The notes under the pieces: generated by a model
The model's database searches: none
What the model was told of the DNA's origin: nothing
Seen by the model: the letters and a program-made list of their open reading frames with translations, nothing else
Shown: positions 7,802 through 17,773 of the stretch, in pieces
How the letters are laid out: each line of letters begins with the position of its first letter
Numbering within the stretch: the first letter of the stretch is position 1
Assembly: GCF_015644665.1 (NCBI RefSeq)
Contig: NZ_JADOBQ010000005.1
Location: forward strand, 310,001-374,000
Length of the DNA stretch: 64,000 bases
Direction of reading: 5' to 3'
Source of the DNA: Roseobacter sp. MH60115
GTDB lineage: Bacteria; Pseudomonadota; Alphaproteobacteria; Rhodobacterales; Rhodobacteraceae
Made by a program: the position numbers and the translations under genes

Positions 7802-7992
7802 CAGCCGCAAGCCGTCCTTCGCCGCATCTGCGATAGACGATAGAACAAGTTTTGGGAGCCGACATTCGTTTCAGGGTGGTGCCGAGCGTTGTCATGCCGC
7901 TGCTCATCATGCTGACGGTCAGGCCAAACTGGATCTATTGAAGGCATTCTGAGCACTAGGTTCAGCGACTAGATGCCATAGAACGCGGTGCT
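7802..7992. other. IS right flank, no supported gene
   Basis: About 190 bases. One plus-strand frame stays open from the IS end to TGA at 7950 (ending DGQAKLDLLKAF) and could be the C-terminal tail of a gene disrupted by the IS, but it cannot be matched to the fragment on the left side. Confidence 0.3.
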
Positions 7993-8922
7993 TCAAGGCG
8001 CGGCAAGGATAGTTCGATGGGGCCCGCGGTAGATCCCGAGAGTGAGAGCATAGCCCCATTTGACGGTTTCGAACTCAAAAACATGAGGGTCGCCATTGTC
8101 GCCGTGGAGAACAATGTCAGCGCCGCCCAATCGACCGCCGCGGGCTGGGGAGCAGTAGTCGACAACCATATCGAAGACATCAGCTGCTTCACATTCTTTG
8201 AAGCCTGTCGCGAATACCGGTGATTGGACGAAATGGTTGCAGGGTTGCATTGGGTCGAAGCTATCGTCCCGCTTTGCCGGGTGAGGGTGGCCTGTCACAA
8301 GACCGATTATGGGCGTGGACGCGCCCCAAATTTCCACGCATCGCCAAAACGTAGTCGTGAGCGTGTTGCCAAACCGGGGCTGGAGTTCCTTAACTGCATC
8401 GAGGCTTGGCTTGTAGTCTCGTGCTTCGAGAGCGAAACGGTCTCAAAGAAATAGCAACCTGGCCGCCGCGAAGTTTGCGTCGGCTTCCATTTGGTCGTGG
8501 CAATTCGGACGAAGGGTTTGTTTGTCGTCCCCTAGCATAGCGCCCTCGTGCCAAGGCAGCAGGCTATGGCCTATCTCGTGGGCTTCGATCCAACGGTACT
8601 TCAGTTTATGCAGGCTGTGATCGATGAGAATCCGCCTCTCATCTGGCAGGTAGAATGCCCGCAGGTCGAACTTCTTCACTGCGTCCACAAACAGAGTTGG
8701 ACGCCTGAGAACTTGTTTTCCGGCGACGTGGAGCATGCTGATGACATCGTCCATTAAGGACGGGTCATCTTTCTGGAAGTAGGCGCGATCGAGATCGAGC
8801 GCATCGCGTACGTGTTCGAGTTTGAGCGGTGGTTCGGGATTCCCCAAACGGTTCAGTAACCGCTCAACACGTTCGTCGATGCGCTCTTGGGTCCGTTGTC
8901 GAAGTATATAATTCTTGGCCAA
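7993..8922 (-). pseudogene. ImmA/IrrE-type metallopeptidase gene with an in-frame TGA
   Basis: The N-terminal 159 codons (8922-8446) encode an ImmA/IrrE domain with the zinc motif in WIEAHEIGHSLLPWHEG and a downstream MEADANFAAARLLFL. A TGA at 8443-8445 follows, and the same frame then stays open for 150 more codons (DRFALEARDYKPSLDAVKEL, RFGNTLTTTFWRCVE and so on) to 7993. The downstream part looks like the normal continuation of this family, so a CGA-to-TGA change is the simplest explanation. Such proteases cleave repressors or anti-repressors in mobile elements and stress responses. The usual XRE partner is not adjacent. The 159-residue truncated form keeps the HExxH motif and might fold. 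Confidence 0.85.
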
Positions 8923-8940
8923 AGGACCCTCTCATCACTG

Positions 8941-9102
8941 TTACTTTGCGTTCTTCGATAGAGCCGCCACAACCGCGTCATGAAAGGCTTGTTCGTCGGG
9001 TTTGACATCCTTAATCGGCGCGGAACGTGCCGCATAGGCAAAGCCTTCTGATGTCAGAATGCTTCGTGCGCCCGCCAGGATGAAATTGCCTATTCCGACC
9101 AT
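8941..9102 (-). CDS. Small hypothetical protein, possible remnant
   Basis: A 53-residue frame (MVGIGNFILAGARSILTSEG... ending ALSKNAK) just upstream of the ImmA-like gene with an 18-base gap and the same strand. The frame extends upstream to 9207 without a better start, so it may be the end of a truncated gene. No family was recognised. It occupies the place where an XRE regulator is often found but has no helix-turn-helix signature. Confidence 0.35.
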   Translation of the reverse strand: MVGIGNFILAGARSILTSEGFAYAARSAPIKDVKPDEQAFHDAVVAALSKNAK

Positions 9103-9470
9103 GTTTGCCCGGTAGAGCAACCCTCTGGCAGCCGGGGGCCTCTCAAGAGCGCAGCGCGTGCCTGATAGCCAACAACTCCAACCGCAAATAGTCCGTGTGA
9201 CACTCATGGGAAAAGGCGGGAGCCCGTTGGAAAAGTCACGTGAAAGCGGATGGACGATGAAAGACGAACGCCGGCTTCGGGGCGATTTCGCTCACTTCCG
9301 GAAACCTCATCGCAGTGCATGTTTTCGGAAACGGCAGGGGCGTCAGCGCCCGAGGCGTGGCGCATTTGCGATAGTTCGGCATTATCCGCCGGTCTGCAAA
9401 GCTGTGATTTGATTTTTTGCACACCCATGTTAGCGCTGGATGGGACCGGAACAGCAGCGGGGCGCGCAGG
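9103..9470. other. Intergenic region at the end of the accessory segment
   Basis: About 370 bases with no supported gene. It marks the change from lower-GC accessory DNA to the GC-rich core region that begins with the lipoprotein gene at 9471. No repeat or attachment site was recognised. Confidence 0.4.
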
Positions 9471-10760
9471 GTGCGGATCATTACGGGTTTGGCGGTTCTG
9501 ACGATGCTGGTGGCAGGCTGCGCGGTTCGCGAGGTCGTGCTGGCACCGCCGCCGAACCTGTACCTGGAACGCCAGAACTACCCCGTCGACCGGGTGCCTG
9601 ACGTGTTGCGCAACGTCGATCCTCGCATGTTTTACGTGACAGACCGTGCGGTCGCCGAGGATAGCAACGGCGTGCTGGTCTACAACACGGAGCGGTCCAA
9701 CTCCATGGCGCTGGGGGCGGTGCGTGTACGTTTCGGCGCCGAAGACTGGGCCGACCTTGTCGCGCGCACGTCGACCGACGGGGGGCGACGGATTTCACAA
9801 CTCAATGTCGAAGCGCCGTCAGAGCTGGTGCGGTTTGTGGATGTCCCCCTGCCGACGCAGCGCACGGACGGCGGATTGGTTTTTGATCCCGACGCCCTGT
9901 CGCAATACGATACGGGGGCGGCAGCGTTCAAGGAAGCGCTGAGGGATGAAATCAGACGAACGGGCAATGGCCGGATATTGATTTTCACCCATGGCGTGCG
10001 TAACGACTTTGACCGGGCAATCGCGACGCTGGCCAACCTGTGGCACTATGAGGGCCGTGACAGCATCCCCATCGCCTTTACCTGGCCTGCTGGCAATCGC
10101 GGGCTGCTCTCCTACTTCCGTGACCGTGAGGCCGGTGATTTCAGCGTCTATCATGCCAAGGAGTTCCTGCGCTTGCTCGCGGAAATTCCGGAGGTTGAGG
10201 ACATTGACATCGTCGCCCATTCGCGGGGTACGGATGTGATGTCGACCGCCCTGCGTGAGTTGGTGATCTATCACCGCGGGCGGGGCGCGCATCCCAAGAC
10301 GGCGATGAAGACTGGCACCTTGATCCTGGCCGCGGCAGATCTGGATACCGGTGTGGTGGAGCAGCGCTTGCAGGCCGAACGCGTCTCGGAGGCCTTTGAG
10401 CAGATCAACATCTATGTCAATCCAAGCGACGGCGCCTTGCGCCTCTCCTCGATCCTGTCCAACGCGCCGCGATTGGGGTCCGCCACGTCAGATGCGCTGA
10501 TGATCGATCAGATCGAGCGTTTGAAAAAGTCGGAGCTGGTGCACTTTATAAGGGTCGAGAGCGTGCAGGGACGTGGGCATTCGTACTTCCGTGACAACCC
10601 CGCGGTTTTGTCTGACATCGTGCTGGCGCTGCGTACGCGCGCCTTCCCAGGGGGAACATTGCGCCCCCTGGACCTCGGTGAGGACGGTTTCTGGCAGTTG
10701 CATCCAAACTATCCGCTGGACCGCTTGCCGGACTTTCTGGTCGAAGGCAGCGACCGCTGA
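9471..10760 (+). CDS. Alpha/beta hydrolase lipoprotein (DUF900/COG4782 type)
   Basis: 429 residues from a GTG at 9471. This start gives a clean lipoprotein signal (MRIITGLAVLTMLVAGC, lipobox LVAGC); a TTG at 9417 would add 18 polar residues. The hydrolase domain follows: ILIFTHGVRNDFDRAIATLA near the oxyanion region, the nucleophile in DIVAHSRGTDVM, and a late His in GRGHSYF. Proteins of this type are anchored, putative esterases or lipases of unknown substrate. A MOSC gene follows after 8 bases and is probably co-transcribed. Confidence 0.82.
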   Translation: MRIITGLAVLTMLVAGCAVREVVLAPPPNLYLERQNYPVDRVPDVLRNVDPRMFYVTDRAVAEDSNGVLVYNTERSNSMALGAVRVRFGAEDWADLVARTSTDGGRRISQLNVEAPSELVRFVDVPLPTQRTDGGLVFDPDALSQYDTGAAAFKEALRDEIRRTGNGRILIFTHGVRNDFDRAIATLANLWHYEGRDSIPIAFTWPAGNRGLLSYFRDREAGDFSVYHAKEFLRLLAEIPEVEDIDIVAHSRGTDVMSTALRELVIYHRGRGAHPKTAMKTGTLILAAADLDTGVVEQRLQAERVSEAFEQINIYVNPSDGALRLSSILSNAPRLGSATSDALMIDQIERLKKSELVHFIRVESVQGRGHSYFRDNPAVLSDIVLALRTRAFPGGTLRPLDLGEDGFWQLHPNYPLDRLPDFLVEGSDR

Positions 10761-10768
10761 GCCGCACT

Positions 10769-11233
10769 ATGCAAAGCCTGAAGGAACTGATCAGCAGATA
10801 CGCAAAGCCTGGACAGTTAGACTGGATCGGTCTGCGCCCGGCGCGACGGGCAGAGATGGTGTCGGTGCCGCAGGTATTGATTGGCCCACGCGGGCTGGAC
10901 GGGGATCACGGGGCTTCCGATAAACGTGCAGTGACGTTGATACAGGCGGAGCATCTGCCGGTCATTGGCGCGATGCTGGGGCGCGAAATCGAGACGGCTA
11001 TGCTGCGCCGCAATCTGCTGGTTTCGGGTCTGAACCTCGCGGCGCTGAAGGGGCGCGAGATCCGGATAGGGGAAACCGTGCTGGAAATCACCAGCATCTG
11101 TGCACCCTGCAGCCGCATGGAGGAAACGTTGGGGCACGGCGGATATTCTGCCATGCGGGGCCACGGTGGATGGTGCGCCCGCGTGGTCGCAGGTGGCCTT
11201 ATCACCTTGCAGGACACCGTGACACCGCTGTGA
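10769..11233 (+). CDS. MOSC domain protein
   Basis: 154 residues forming a single MOSC domain, related to the C-terminal domain of molybdenum-cofactor sulfurases. Visible signatures are the N-terminal WIGLRPARRAEMV, GPRGLDGDHG, the RRNLLVSGLNLAALKGREIRIG core and the conserved Cys in CAPCSRMEE. Stand-alone MOSC proteins of this size are predicted to carry sulfur or bind Moco; the substrate here is unknown. It starts 8 bases after the lipoprotein hydrolase gene. Confidence 0.85.
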   Translation: MQSLKELISRYAKPGQLDWIGLRPARRAEMVSVPQVLIGPRGLDGDHGASDKRAVTLIQAEHLPVIGAMLGREIETAMLRRNLLVSGLNLAALKGREIRIGETVLEITSICAPCSRMEETLGHGGYSAMRGHGGWCARVVAGGLITLQDTVTPL

Positions 11234-11312
11234 CCGGTCAATTCGCTGGCATTGACAAGTGGTGGCGGCCCCTTTTCAAGGGGGCGATGTAGATGCGGGA
11301 GGCGAGACGGCA

Positions 11313-11915
11313 GTGAGACAGGGCTTTCCCCTCGCACGTCCGGGAGAGGTGATTGGATTGCTGGGCGGGTCTTTTGACCCGGCGCATGCTGGGCACGTAC
11401 ATATTACCCGCGAGGCGTTGAAACGCTTTGGTCTGACGCGGGTGTGGTGGTTGGTCAGCCCCGGCAACCCGATCAAGGCGCGCGGTCCCGCGCCGCTGGA
11501 CACCCGTATGGCCCGGGCGCGCGTCGTGATGCAGCACCCGCGCGTGGAAGTGACCGACATCGAGGCGCACCTGGGCACACGCTACACAGCCGAGACGCTG
11601 ACCCGCCTGCGCGCCTGCTATCCGGGCGTGCGGTTTGTCTGGCTGATGGGCGCGGATAACCTTGCCCAGCTACACCGCTGGCAGGACTGGCGCGAGATCA
11701 TGCAATCGGTCCCCGTGGGGGTGCTGGCCCGCCCCGGCGACCGGATTTCAGCCCGGATGAGCCCGGCGGCGCGCCTATTTGCACCGGCGCGGATCGCCGG
11801 TCGCGCCTCGGCCCTTTTGGGACGTGCCGAGGCCCCGGCGTGGTGTTTCGTGAATGTGCCGATGGTGTCACAGTCCTCAAGCGCAATCCGCGCAGCCGGC
11901 GGCTGGCAAAGCTGA
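11313..11915 (+). CDS. nadD: Nicotinate-nucleotide adenylyltransferase
   Basis: 200 residues. Makes nicotinate adenine dinucleotide from NaMN and ATP in NAD synthesis. The nucleotidyltransferase motif is [14 protein letters not shown], followed by [30 protein letters not shown] and the C-terminal [11 protein letters not shown], equivalent to ISSTxIR. The GTG at 11313 has a GGAGGCGA ribosome site; the earlier GTG at 11259 adds residues unlike the family. The usual neighbours rsfS and rlmH are absent, and a PBP4 gene follows instead. Confidence 0.93.
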   Translation: MRQGFPLARPGEVIGLLGGSFDPAHAGHVHITREALKRFGLTRVWWLVSPGNPIKARGPAPLDTRMARARVVMQHPRVEVTDIEAHLGTRYTAETLTRLRACYPGVRFVWLMGADNLAQLHRWQDWREIMQSVPVGVLARPGDRISARMSPAARLFAPARIAGRASALLGRAEAPAWCFVNVPMVSQSSSAIRAAGGWQS

Positions 11916-11998
11916 ACTGAGCGACATCACGCAATTTTAAGGCATGGGGTGTATCGAAGCTGTTGTTTCCGCATCAGCGCTGGGGTTTAGTTGCCTTT

Positions 11999-13498
11999 AT
12001 GAAAAATGCCTCTGTCCATCAGGTTTCACGCCGCGGGTTTGTCGCCGGTCTTTTGGCCAGCGCGGCAAGCCCCGCATTGGCCGATGTGCCGGCCGTTTCG
12101 CTGCGCCCGCGCATACGCGGTGCAAAACCGGTTGAGCCCAGCGGCTTTGAAAGCCTGCTGCGCGAGGCGCGGGTTTCGGGCAACGTGGTCTTTGCGGTGG
12201 CCGATGCCGAAACCGGCGATGTTCTGGAAGGACATAATGCGGCCACGGGCCTTGCACCCGCCAGCGTGACGAAATCGATCACGGCGCTTTACGCACTTGA
12301 TACGCTAGGCCCCGCGCACCGTTTTGCCACCACAGTCGTTGCTGCCGGTCCCGTGACGGAGGGTGTGCTGGACGGCGATCTGGTACTTGTGGGCGGTTGT
12401 GATCCGACGCTGGATACGCGCGCGTTGGCCGATCTGGCGGCGCAATTGAAGGAGGCCGGGCTGCGCGAAGTGCGGGGCCGGTTCCTTGTCTTTGAAAACG
12501 CGCTGCGCCCGTTGCGCTCCATCGACCCTGAGCAGCCGGATCATCTGGGCTACAGCCCGGCCGTGTCGGGCATCGCGCTGAATTACAACCGTGTGCATTT
12601 TGAGTGGAAACGCGAGGCGTCGAAGTACAAGGTCACGATGGATGCCCGCACCGCTGGCTTCCGCCCCGAAGTCCAAATGGCGCGCATGCAGGTCGTGGAG
12701 CGGTCGGTGCCGGTGTACACGTACGAAGACCAGGGCACCTACGATCAATGGACCGTGGCCAAGGGCGCATTGGGCAAGGAAGGGGCGCGCTGGTTGCCGG
12801 TGCGCCATCCCGGCCTTTATGCAGGCGACGTCTTTGCGACACTCGCCCGGTCACATGGTATCTTGCTGAAATCTCCCACACTGGTCGAGGAGATGCCGGA
12901 CGGCACCCAACAGGCCGAAGTGCACAGCCCGCCCCTGCGCGAGATCCTGCAGGGAATGCTGAAGTATTCCAACAACCTGACGGCAGAGATGGTCGGCCAG
13001 GCGGCCACCCGTGTCCGCGCCGGACGGGCACATACGTTGGCGGCCTCCGCGCGGCAGATGAACCTCTGGGCCATTGAAACGCTGGGCATGGAAAACCCCG
13101 CTTTCGTGGACCATTCCGGCCTGGGGGGACTGAGCCGGGTGAGCCCACGGGACATGGTACGCGGGCTGGCGGCGGTGCATGGCGATGCAGTGCTGCGACC
13201 GATCCTGAAGCCCGTGACGCTGAGGGATACGAAAGGCCGCCCGGTCAAGAACCACCCGGTGAAGGTTGATGCCAAAACCGGTACGCTGAATTTCGTCTCG
13301 GGCCTTGCCGGCTACATCACCGCGCCAGACGGGCGCGAAATGGTCTTTGCCATCTTCTGTTCGAATGAAGAAATTCGCGCCACCATTCCACGTGCTCACC
13401 GCGAACGCCCTGAAGGCGCGCGCCCATGGGCGTCCCGCGCGCGACGGCTGCAAAGCCAGTTGCTGATGCGGTGGGGGAAGATGTTTCAGAGCAGCTGA
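11999..13498 (+). CDS. dacB: D-alanyl-D-alanine carboxypeptidase/endopeptidase (PBP4, S13 family)
   Basis: 499 residues. A Tat-like signal (RRGFVAGLLASAASPALA) sends it to the periplasm, where it trims or opens peptidoglycan cross-links. The three penicillin-binding motifs are visible: SVTK at about residue 89, YSNN in the middle of the protein and KTGT near residue 430. The large insertion between SxxK and SxN is typical of class C PBP4. The ATG at 11999 is chosen because it places the signal peptide at the N-terminus. Confidence 0.93.
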   Translation: MKNASVHQVSRRGFVAGLLASAASPALADVPAVSLRPRIRGAKPVEPSGFESLLREARVSGNVVFAVADAETGDVLEGHNAATGLAPASVTKSITALYALDTLGPAHRFATTVVAAGPVTEGVLDGDLVLVGGCDPTLDTRALADLAAQLKEAGLREVRGRFLVFENALRPLRSIDPEQPDHLGYSPAVSGIALNYNRVHFEWKREASKYKVTMDARTAGFRPEVQMARMQVVERSVPVYTYEDQGTYDQWTVAKGALGKEGARWLPVRHPGLYAGDVFATLARSHGILLKSPTLVEEMPDGTQQAEVHSPPLREILQGMLKYSNNLTAEMVGQAATRVRAGRAHTLAASARQMNLWAIETLGMENPAFVDHSGLGGLSRVSPRDMVRGLAAVHGDAVLRPILKPVTLRDTKGRPVKNHPVKVDAKTGTLNFVSGLAGYITAPDGREMVFAIFCSNEEIRATIPRAHRERPEGARPWASRARRLQSQLLMRWGKMFQSS

Positions 13499-13555
13499 GG
13501 CGGCACCTCGCGCCACAGGGTGTGCCGCGCGGGGCCATGGGCAGGGTGCAGGCGT

Positions 13556-14962
13556 TCAGACGCGGGACGTCCGGCGCAGCAGACCGAAACCACCAAGACC
13601 CAGCAGCAGCATAGGAAACGCGGCAGGCAGTGGTACGGGCTGCGGACCCAATGCATCCTGCAGCGCCCGCACGTCGTAGCGCTGGCCACCCACTTCCCAT
13701 TGGCCGAAGTTCAGGAAGGTGCCCGCAACCCTATCGCCATCCGACATGAACGACAGATCGACCCGGTCGCCGTCCACTTCGAAGCTGAGCACGTCGCCGA
13801 GGCCGAAGCCGTCCAGCACCAGCTCGTTGGTGCCCTGACCGCCGTCAAAGATGCCGCTGCCCAGAAAGCCTGAGGTCAAAAGACCGATGTGCAACAGGTC
13901 GTTGCCACCGCCAAAGAGCACATCGCCAAAAATCTGGCTCTCGCCAAGAACATGCAGTCGGCTGTCACCCTGCCCATCGGCAAGGCGGATCGCGGTCCCG
14001 CCGCGCCCGTTCAGCGTGCCGCTGTTGGTGATGCGGATCTCCGAGGTGGAGGCGGCGTCCGTACCGATGGCGCTGGGGCCTTCGATCAGGCCCTCGTTTA
14101 CAATGGTCAGCGGACCGGGTGCGCGCTCCGGGCTGACACCGTCGTCATAGACTTCGTCCACATCGATACCGCTGTTACTGTTCTGATCGGGCGCCGTGGA
14201 GCGGATGATCCCACCCGTGAAGTTCATGATGTGCCCTTCATCCACGTCGATGCCGTCATCGCTGCCTTCGATCAATCCCCAGTTGTCGACGCGCCCGCCC
14301 GCGAATTGCACGCCATCCTCGTCTTCGATACCAGGGTCACTCAGCTTGATGGTGCCGTAGTTTTCCAGTGTGAAATCGCCCCGCGCCTCGACCACTTCCT
14401 CGGCTCCGATCAGATCGCCATGGTTGATCACCGTGGCGCCGAAGGAGCGCAGTTGCAGCGCACGCCCATCGGTGGAGGTGATGGTGCCCCGGTTCTCAAC
14501 CCGAGCGCCGGGCGAATCCTCCCGCGCGCGCACCGCCTGACGGCGCGCTTCGATGGTCGCGCCGGTGCCGTTAATCACCGTGAGGTCGGAGCCGTTCTCC
14601 ATCACGATCCCGCGGTCACCACTTTTGATGTCGCCGTTGTTCTCGACCCGCAACCGGGTGCCCGAACCGAAGATCGCAAAACCGCCGTTGTCCGTCTGGT
14701 CGATCAGGCCGTCGTTGCGCAGGGTGGTGCCATCACCGCTGAGATCGACCGGGCTGGTGTTTTCGTCGGTGCTGACGACCGACGCCGGCGCCTGAACGAC
14801 GACGTCAATGCCGTTTTCGGCGGACGTCACGGGGTCGCTGCCCGGATCGGCACAGGTGATGAGGCCGGGCTGGATGTCGCAGGTCGCGGCATGCGCCGAG
14901 AATGCCGTGGCAAAAATCACGGCCAAGGCGGTGCCGGAAAGAAGGGAAAAACGGGGTGTCAT
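13556..14962 (-). CDS. VPLPA-CTERM surface protein with autotransporter-like repeats
   Basis: 468 residues. It has a signal peptide (SLLSGTALAVIFATAFSAHA), then many NxGxI-type beta-helix repeats (ENNGDIKSGDRGIVMEN, INHGDLIGAEEVVEARGD, and others), and a C-terminal VPLPAAFPMLLLGLGGFGLL helix followed by RRTSRV. That tail is the VPLPA-CTERM sorting signal handled by exosortase systems in Rhodobacterales. No exosortase is in the window. The second of two ATGs was chosen because AGGAG lies 6 bases before it. No beta-barrel domain is present, so this is not a classical autotransporter. Confidence 0.88.
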   Translation of the reverse strand: MTPRFSLLSGTALAVIFATAFSAHAATCDIQPGLITCADPGSDPVTSAENGIDVVVQAPASVVSTDENTSPVDLSGDGTTLRNDGLIDQTDNGGFAIFGSGTRLRVENNGDIKSGDRGIVMENGSDLTVINGTGATIEARRQAVRAREDSPGARVENRGTITSTDGRALQLRSFGATVINHGDLIGAEEVVEARGDFTLENYGTIKLSDPGIEDEDGVQFAGGRVDNWGLIEGSDDGIDVDEGHIMNFTGGIIRSTAPDQNSNSGIDVDEVYDDGVSPERAPGPLTIVNEGLIEGPSAIGTDAASTSEIRITNSGTLNGRGGTAIRLADGQGDSRLHVLGESQIFGDVLFGGGNDLLHIGLLTSGFLGSGIFDGGQGTNELVLDGFGLGDVLSFEVDGDRVDLSFMSDGDRVAGTFLNFGQWEVGGQRYDVRALQDALGPQPVPLPAAFPMLLLGLGGFGLLRRTSRV

Positions 14963-15099
14963 CATGTGCTCCTGACGTCGCAATTCAAGGGAACGGCATG
15001 TCTGGGCACGCCGAAGGCGGGCGCTGAAACCAGTGCCCTTGAGCTGGGTTAACCAAGGTCAATGACGATTTTTTGACAGCGAAGACTGCTGGCGTGCGC

Positions 15100-15522
15100 T
15101 CAGGTCAGGTGTCGGGCCCGGGCGCCGCGTTCGATTGCAGCTGCGTGCAACCGGTCGAGGTTCAACTCGTAACGGATTTCTTCCAGCAGGCGCAGTTCTG
15201 CCTCGTCCAGCGTGCCGTCGGCTGCGGCCACATCGCAGGCCAGCGCGTAGCCTGTCTCGAACAGCCGCTCGGGCAGCCCCTCGCGGATCAGACCAAAGAG
15301 CGCGTCAAGCCCGTCTTCCTGTTCAAAAAGGTCAAAGACGGTCTGGCTGATGACGGTCAGCCGATCCTCATCATAGCCTGCAAAAATCGGCAACATCTGC
15401 ACGGCGGATTGAATCTTGACCAGCTCTGCGGTGCGGATGTCCTCATCCGAGGCGGAAACGGCGATCATCAGCGCCACAAGACTGTCTTGGGCGCTGAACG
15501 CGTGGGGGGCATCATCTTGCAC
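15100..15522 (-). CDS. TerB-like tellurite resistance domain protein
   Basis: 140 residues, all-helical. It has LVALMIAVSASDEDIRTAEL at the start and ACDVAAADGTLDEAELRLL near the end, the two acidic metal-binding repeats typical of the TerB/DjlA family. The molecular role is unknown; in other bacteria TerB-like domains join membrane stress complexes. It is transcribed divergently from the lysyl-tRNA synthetase gene. Confidence 0.8.
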   Translation of the reverse strand: MQDDAPHAFSAQDSLVALMIAVSASDEDIRTAELVKIQSAVQMLPIFAGYDEDRLTVISQTVFDLFEQEDGLDALFGLIREGLPERLFETGYALACDVAAADGTLDEAELRLLEEIRYELNLDRLHAAAIERGARARHLT

Positions 15523-15641
15523 AGGCAGGGTTCTTTCACTGAGGTCTTTCGGGGCAGATTATTGACGCCAATGCTGCAACGCAATAGGGACGGGCGAAAC
15601 CCGGCGCATGGGGTGCCGGTAGTCAGCCTGCCAGGTGAGAT

Positions 15642-17225
15642 ATGTCCCAGATCCGCGACGCCGCAATGACCAGCAAAGCATGGCCTTTTGAAGAAGCGCG
15701 CCGGGTGCTCAAACGCTATGAGAAGGCGCCGCCCGAGAAGGGATATGTGCTGTTCCAAACCGGGTATGGTCCTAGTGGGCTGCCCCATATCGGTACCTTT
15801 GGTGAGGTGGCGCGCACGACGATGGTGATGCGGGCGTTCCAACAAATCTCGGATATCCCGACGCGGTTGGTCTGCTTTTCCGACGATCTTGATGGGATGC
15901 GCAAGGTGCCAGGCAATGTGCCGAATGCTGAGAGCCTGCATGAGCATTTGCAACGCCCGCTGACCTCCGTGCCGGACCCGTTTGGAACGCATGACAGCTT
16001 TGGTGCGCATAACAACGCGATGCTGCGGCGGTTTCTGGATACCTTCGGGTTCGAGTATGAGTTCATCTCGGCCACCGAATTTTACAAAACCGGTAAGTTC
16101 GACGAGGTGCTGCTGCGCGCCGCCGAGAAATACGATGAGATCATGGCGGTCATGTTGAAATCGCTGCGCGAAGAGCGGCAGCAGACCTATTCGATCTTTC
16201 TGCCGATCCATCCCGAAACCGGGCGGGTCATGTATGTGCCAATGAAGGAGGTGAACGCCAAGGATGGCACGATCACCTTTGACGATGAGAATGGGACAGA
16301 GATGACGCTGCCGGTAACTGGCGGCAATGTGAAGCTACAGTGGAAACCGGATTTCGGGGCCCGCTGGGCGGCGCTGGGCGTCGATTTCGAAATGTACGGC
16401 AAGGACCATTCCACCAATACGCCGATCTACGACAAAATCTGTCGTATCCTCGGTCATCGGCCGCCGGAGCATTTCGTTTTCGAACTCTTTCTCGACGAGA
16501 ACGGTCAGAAAATTTCCAAATCCTCCGGCAATGGCGTCAGCATCGATGAATGGCTGACCTATGCGAGCACGGAGAGCCTGTCGTACTTCATGTACCAAAA
16601 GCCCAAAACAGCGAAGCGGATGCATTTCGATGTGATCCCGAAAGCGGTGGATGAATACCACCAGCAGCTGCGCGCTTACGAGACGCAGGATATAGTTCAA
16701 CGATTGAACAATCCTGTCTGGCACATTCATTCCGGCGATGTGCCGACGTCGAACATGCTGGTGCCCTTCTCCATGCTGCTCAATCTTGCGAGCGTTTCGG
16801 CGGCGGAAGACAAATCCCAACTCTGGGGGTTCATCCAACGCTATGCCCCTGACACCTCAGCGGAAAACAATCCGGACATGGATGCGGCGGCAGGCTTTGC
16901 CGTTCGGTATTACAACGATTTCGTGAAGCCGAAGAAGACCTACCGCCTGCCCAATGAGCTGGAGCGGGAGGCGCTGACAGATCTGCGCGATCAGCTCAAG
17001 ACCTATGATGGACCGGTCGAGGACGAGGCGCTGCAATCCATCGTCTATGCCTGCGGGCGTGAGCGGTTCGAACCGCTGCGCGCGTGGTTCACAGCGCTTT
17101 ACGAGGTGTTGCTCGGGGCCAGCCAGGGACCGCGTTTTGGCGGGTTCATTGCGCTTTACGGCATCCAGGAAACCATCGCCCTGATCGATCAGGCGCTGGC
17201 GGGCGAGTTGGTGTCCGACGCCTGA
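15642..17225 (+). CDS. lysS: Lysyl-tRNA synthetase, class I
   Basis: 527 residues. It charges tRNA-Lys using a class I Rossmann fold, the form found in archaea and alphaproteobacteria. The HIGH motif is in [17 protein letters not shown], and the KMSKS-equivalent is KISKSSGNG. The C-terminal helical anticodon-binding part is intact. A second in-frame ATG at 15666 could be the start; the upstream one is kept because it follows AGGTGAG, although the spacing is short. Confidence 0.96.
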   Translation: MSQIRDAAMTSKAWPFEEARRVLKRYEKAPPEKGYVLFQTGYGPSGLPHIGTFGEVARTTMVMRAFQQISDIPTRLVCFSDDLDGMRKVPGNVPNAESLHEHLQRPLTSVPDPFGTHDSFGAHNNAMLRRFLDTFGFEYEFISATEFYKTGKFDEVLLRAAEKYDEIMAVMLKSLREERQQTYSIFLPIHPETGRVMYVPMKEVNAKDGTITFDDENGTEMTLPVTGGNVKLQWKPDFGARWAALGVDFEMYGKDHSTNTPIYDKICRILGHRPPEHFVFELFLDENGQKISKSSGNGVSIDEWLTYASTESLSYFMYQKPKTAKRMHFDVIPKAVDEYHQQLRAYETQDIVQRLNNPVWHIHSGDVPTSNMLVPFSMLLNLASVSAAEDKSQLWGFIQRYAPDTSAENNPDMDAAAGFAVRYYNDFVKPKKTYRLPNELEREALTDLRDQLKTYDGPVEDEALQSIVYACGRERFEPLRAWFTALYEVLLGASQGPRFGGFIALYGIQETIALIDQALAGELVSDA

Positions 17226-17284
17226 CCCCTTGCCGGGCGGGCCGTCCGCCTTACCCTTTGCCCAGAGCAAACGGGGGTATTGTC

Positions 17285-17686
17285 ATGCGCAGCGCGTTTT
17301 TTGGGCTTTTGATCTGGCTGGGGTTCGCTACGGCGCTGCCCGCGCAGGAGGCGGATATTCAGGCCACCATCGACAGCCAGCTGCAGGCCTTCCAGATCGA
17401 TGATTTCGGCGCGGCCTTTGAGTTCGCCAGCCCGAACCTGCAACGCCTTTTCCAGACGCCGGAGAATTTCCAACGCATGGTCACGCAGGGCTATCCGATG
17501 GTCTGGCGCCCGGGCGAGGTGCGCTATCTGGAATTGCGTGAACAAGGCAGCACCTTTTGGCAGCGCGTAATGATCACCGACCAGAGCGGTCGCGTGCATA
17601 TTCTTGACTACCGGATGCTGGAAACCGGCGACGGCTGGCGCATCAACGGGGTGCAGATCCTCGACAGTTCCGATTTCAGTGCGTGA
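17285..17686 (+). CDS. DUF4864 secreted protein
   Basis: 133 residues with a signal peptide (FFGLLIWLGFATALPAQEA), then an NTF2-like domain: ATIDSQLQAFQIDDFGAAFEF, FASPNLQRLF, and a C-terminal WRINGVQILDSS. This is the DUF4864 pattern, thought to be periplasmic and of unknown function. The start at 17285 follows a GGGGG ribosome site; an open frame extends upstream into lysS but lacks signal-like sequence. Confidence 0.85.
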   Translation: MRSAFFGLLIWLGFATALPAQEADIQATIDSQLQAFQIDDFGAAFEFASPNLQRLFQTPENFQRMVTQGYPMVWRPGEVRYLELREQGSTFWQRVMITDQSGRVHILDYRMLETGDGWRINGVQILDSSDFSA

Positions 17687-17773
17687 CCTGACCGTCACGG
17701 TGGTGTGAGCCGCCCTTAATCCTTTGCCGCTAGGCCTGATCATCTGTCAGCCCCTGCGAAAAAAGGATACCCG

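Noticed and set aside
6262-7810. Target-site duplication around the IS1182 element
   Set aside because: No matching short repeat is visible outside the inferred ends.
8443-8445. TGA in the ImmA-like gene read as selenocysteine
   Set aside because: The position is not a known catalytic Cys/Sec site of this family and no obvious SECIS-like hairpin follows; a nonsense change is simpler.
13500-13528. GCGGCAC/GTGCCGC inverted repeat between convergent genes
   Set aside because: Only 7-base arms and no T-tail, so not called as a terminator.
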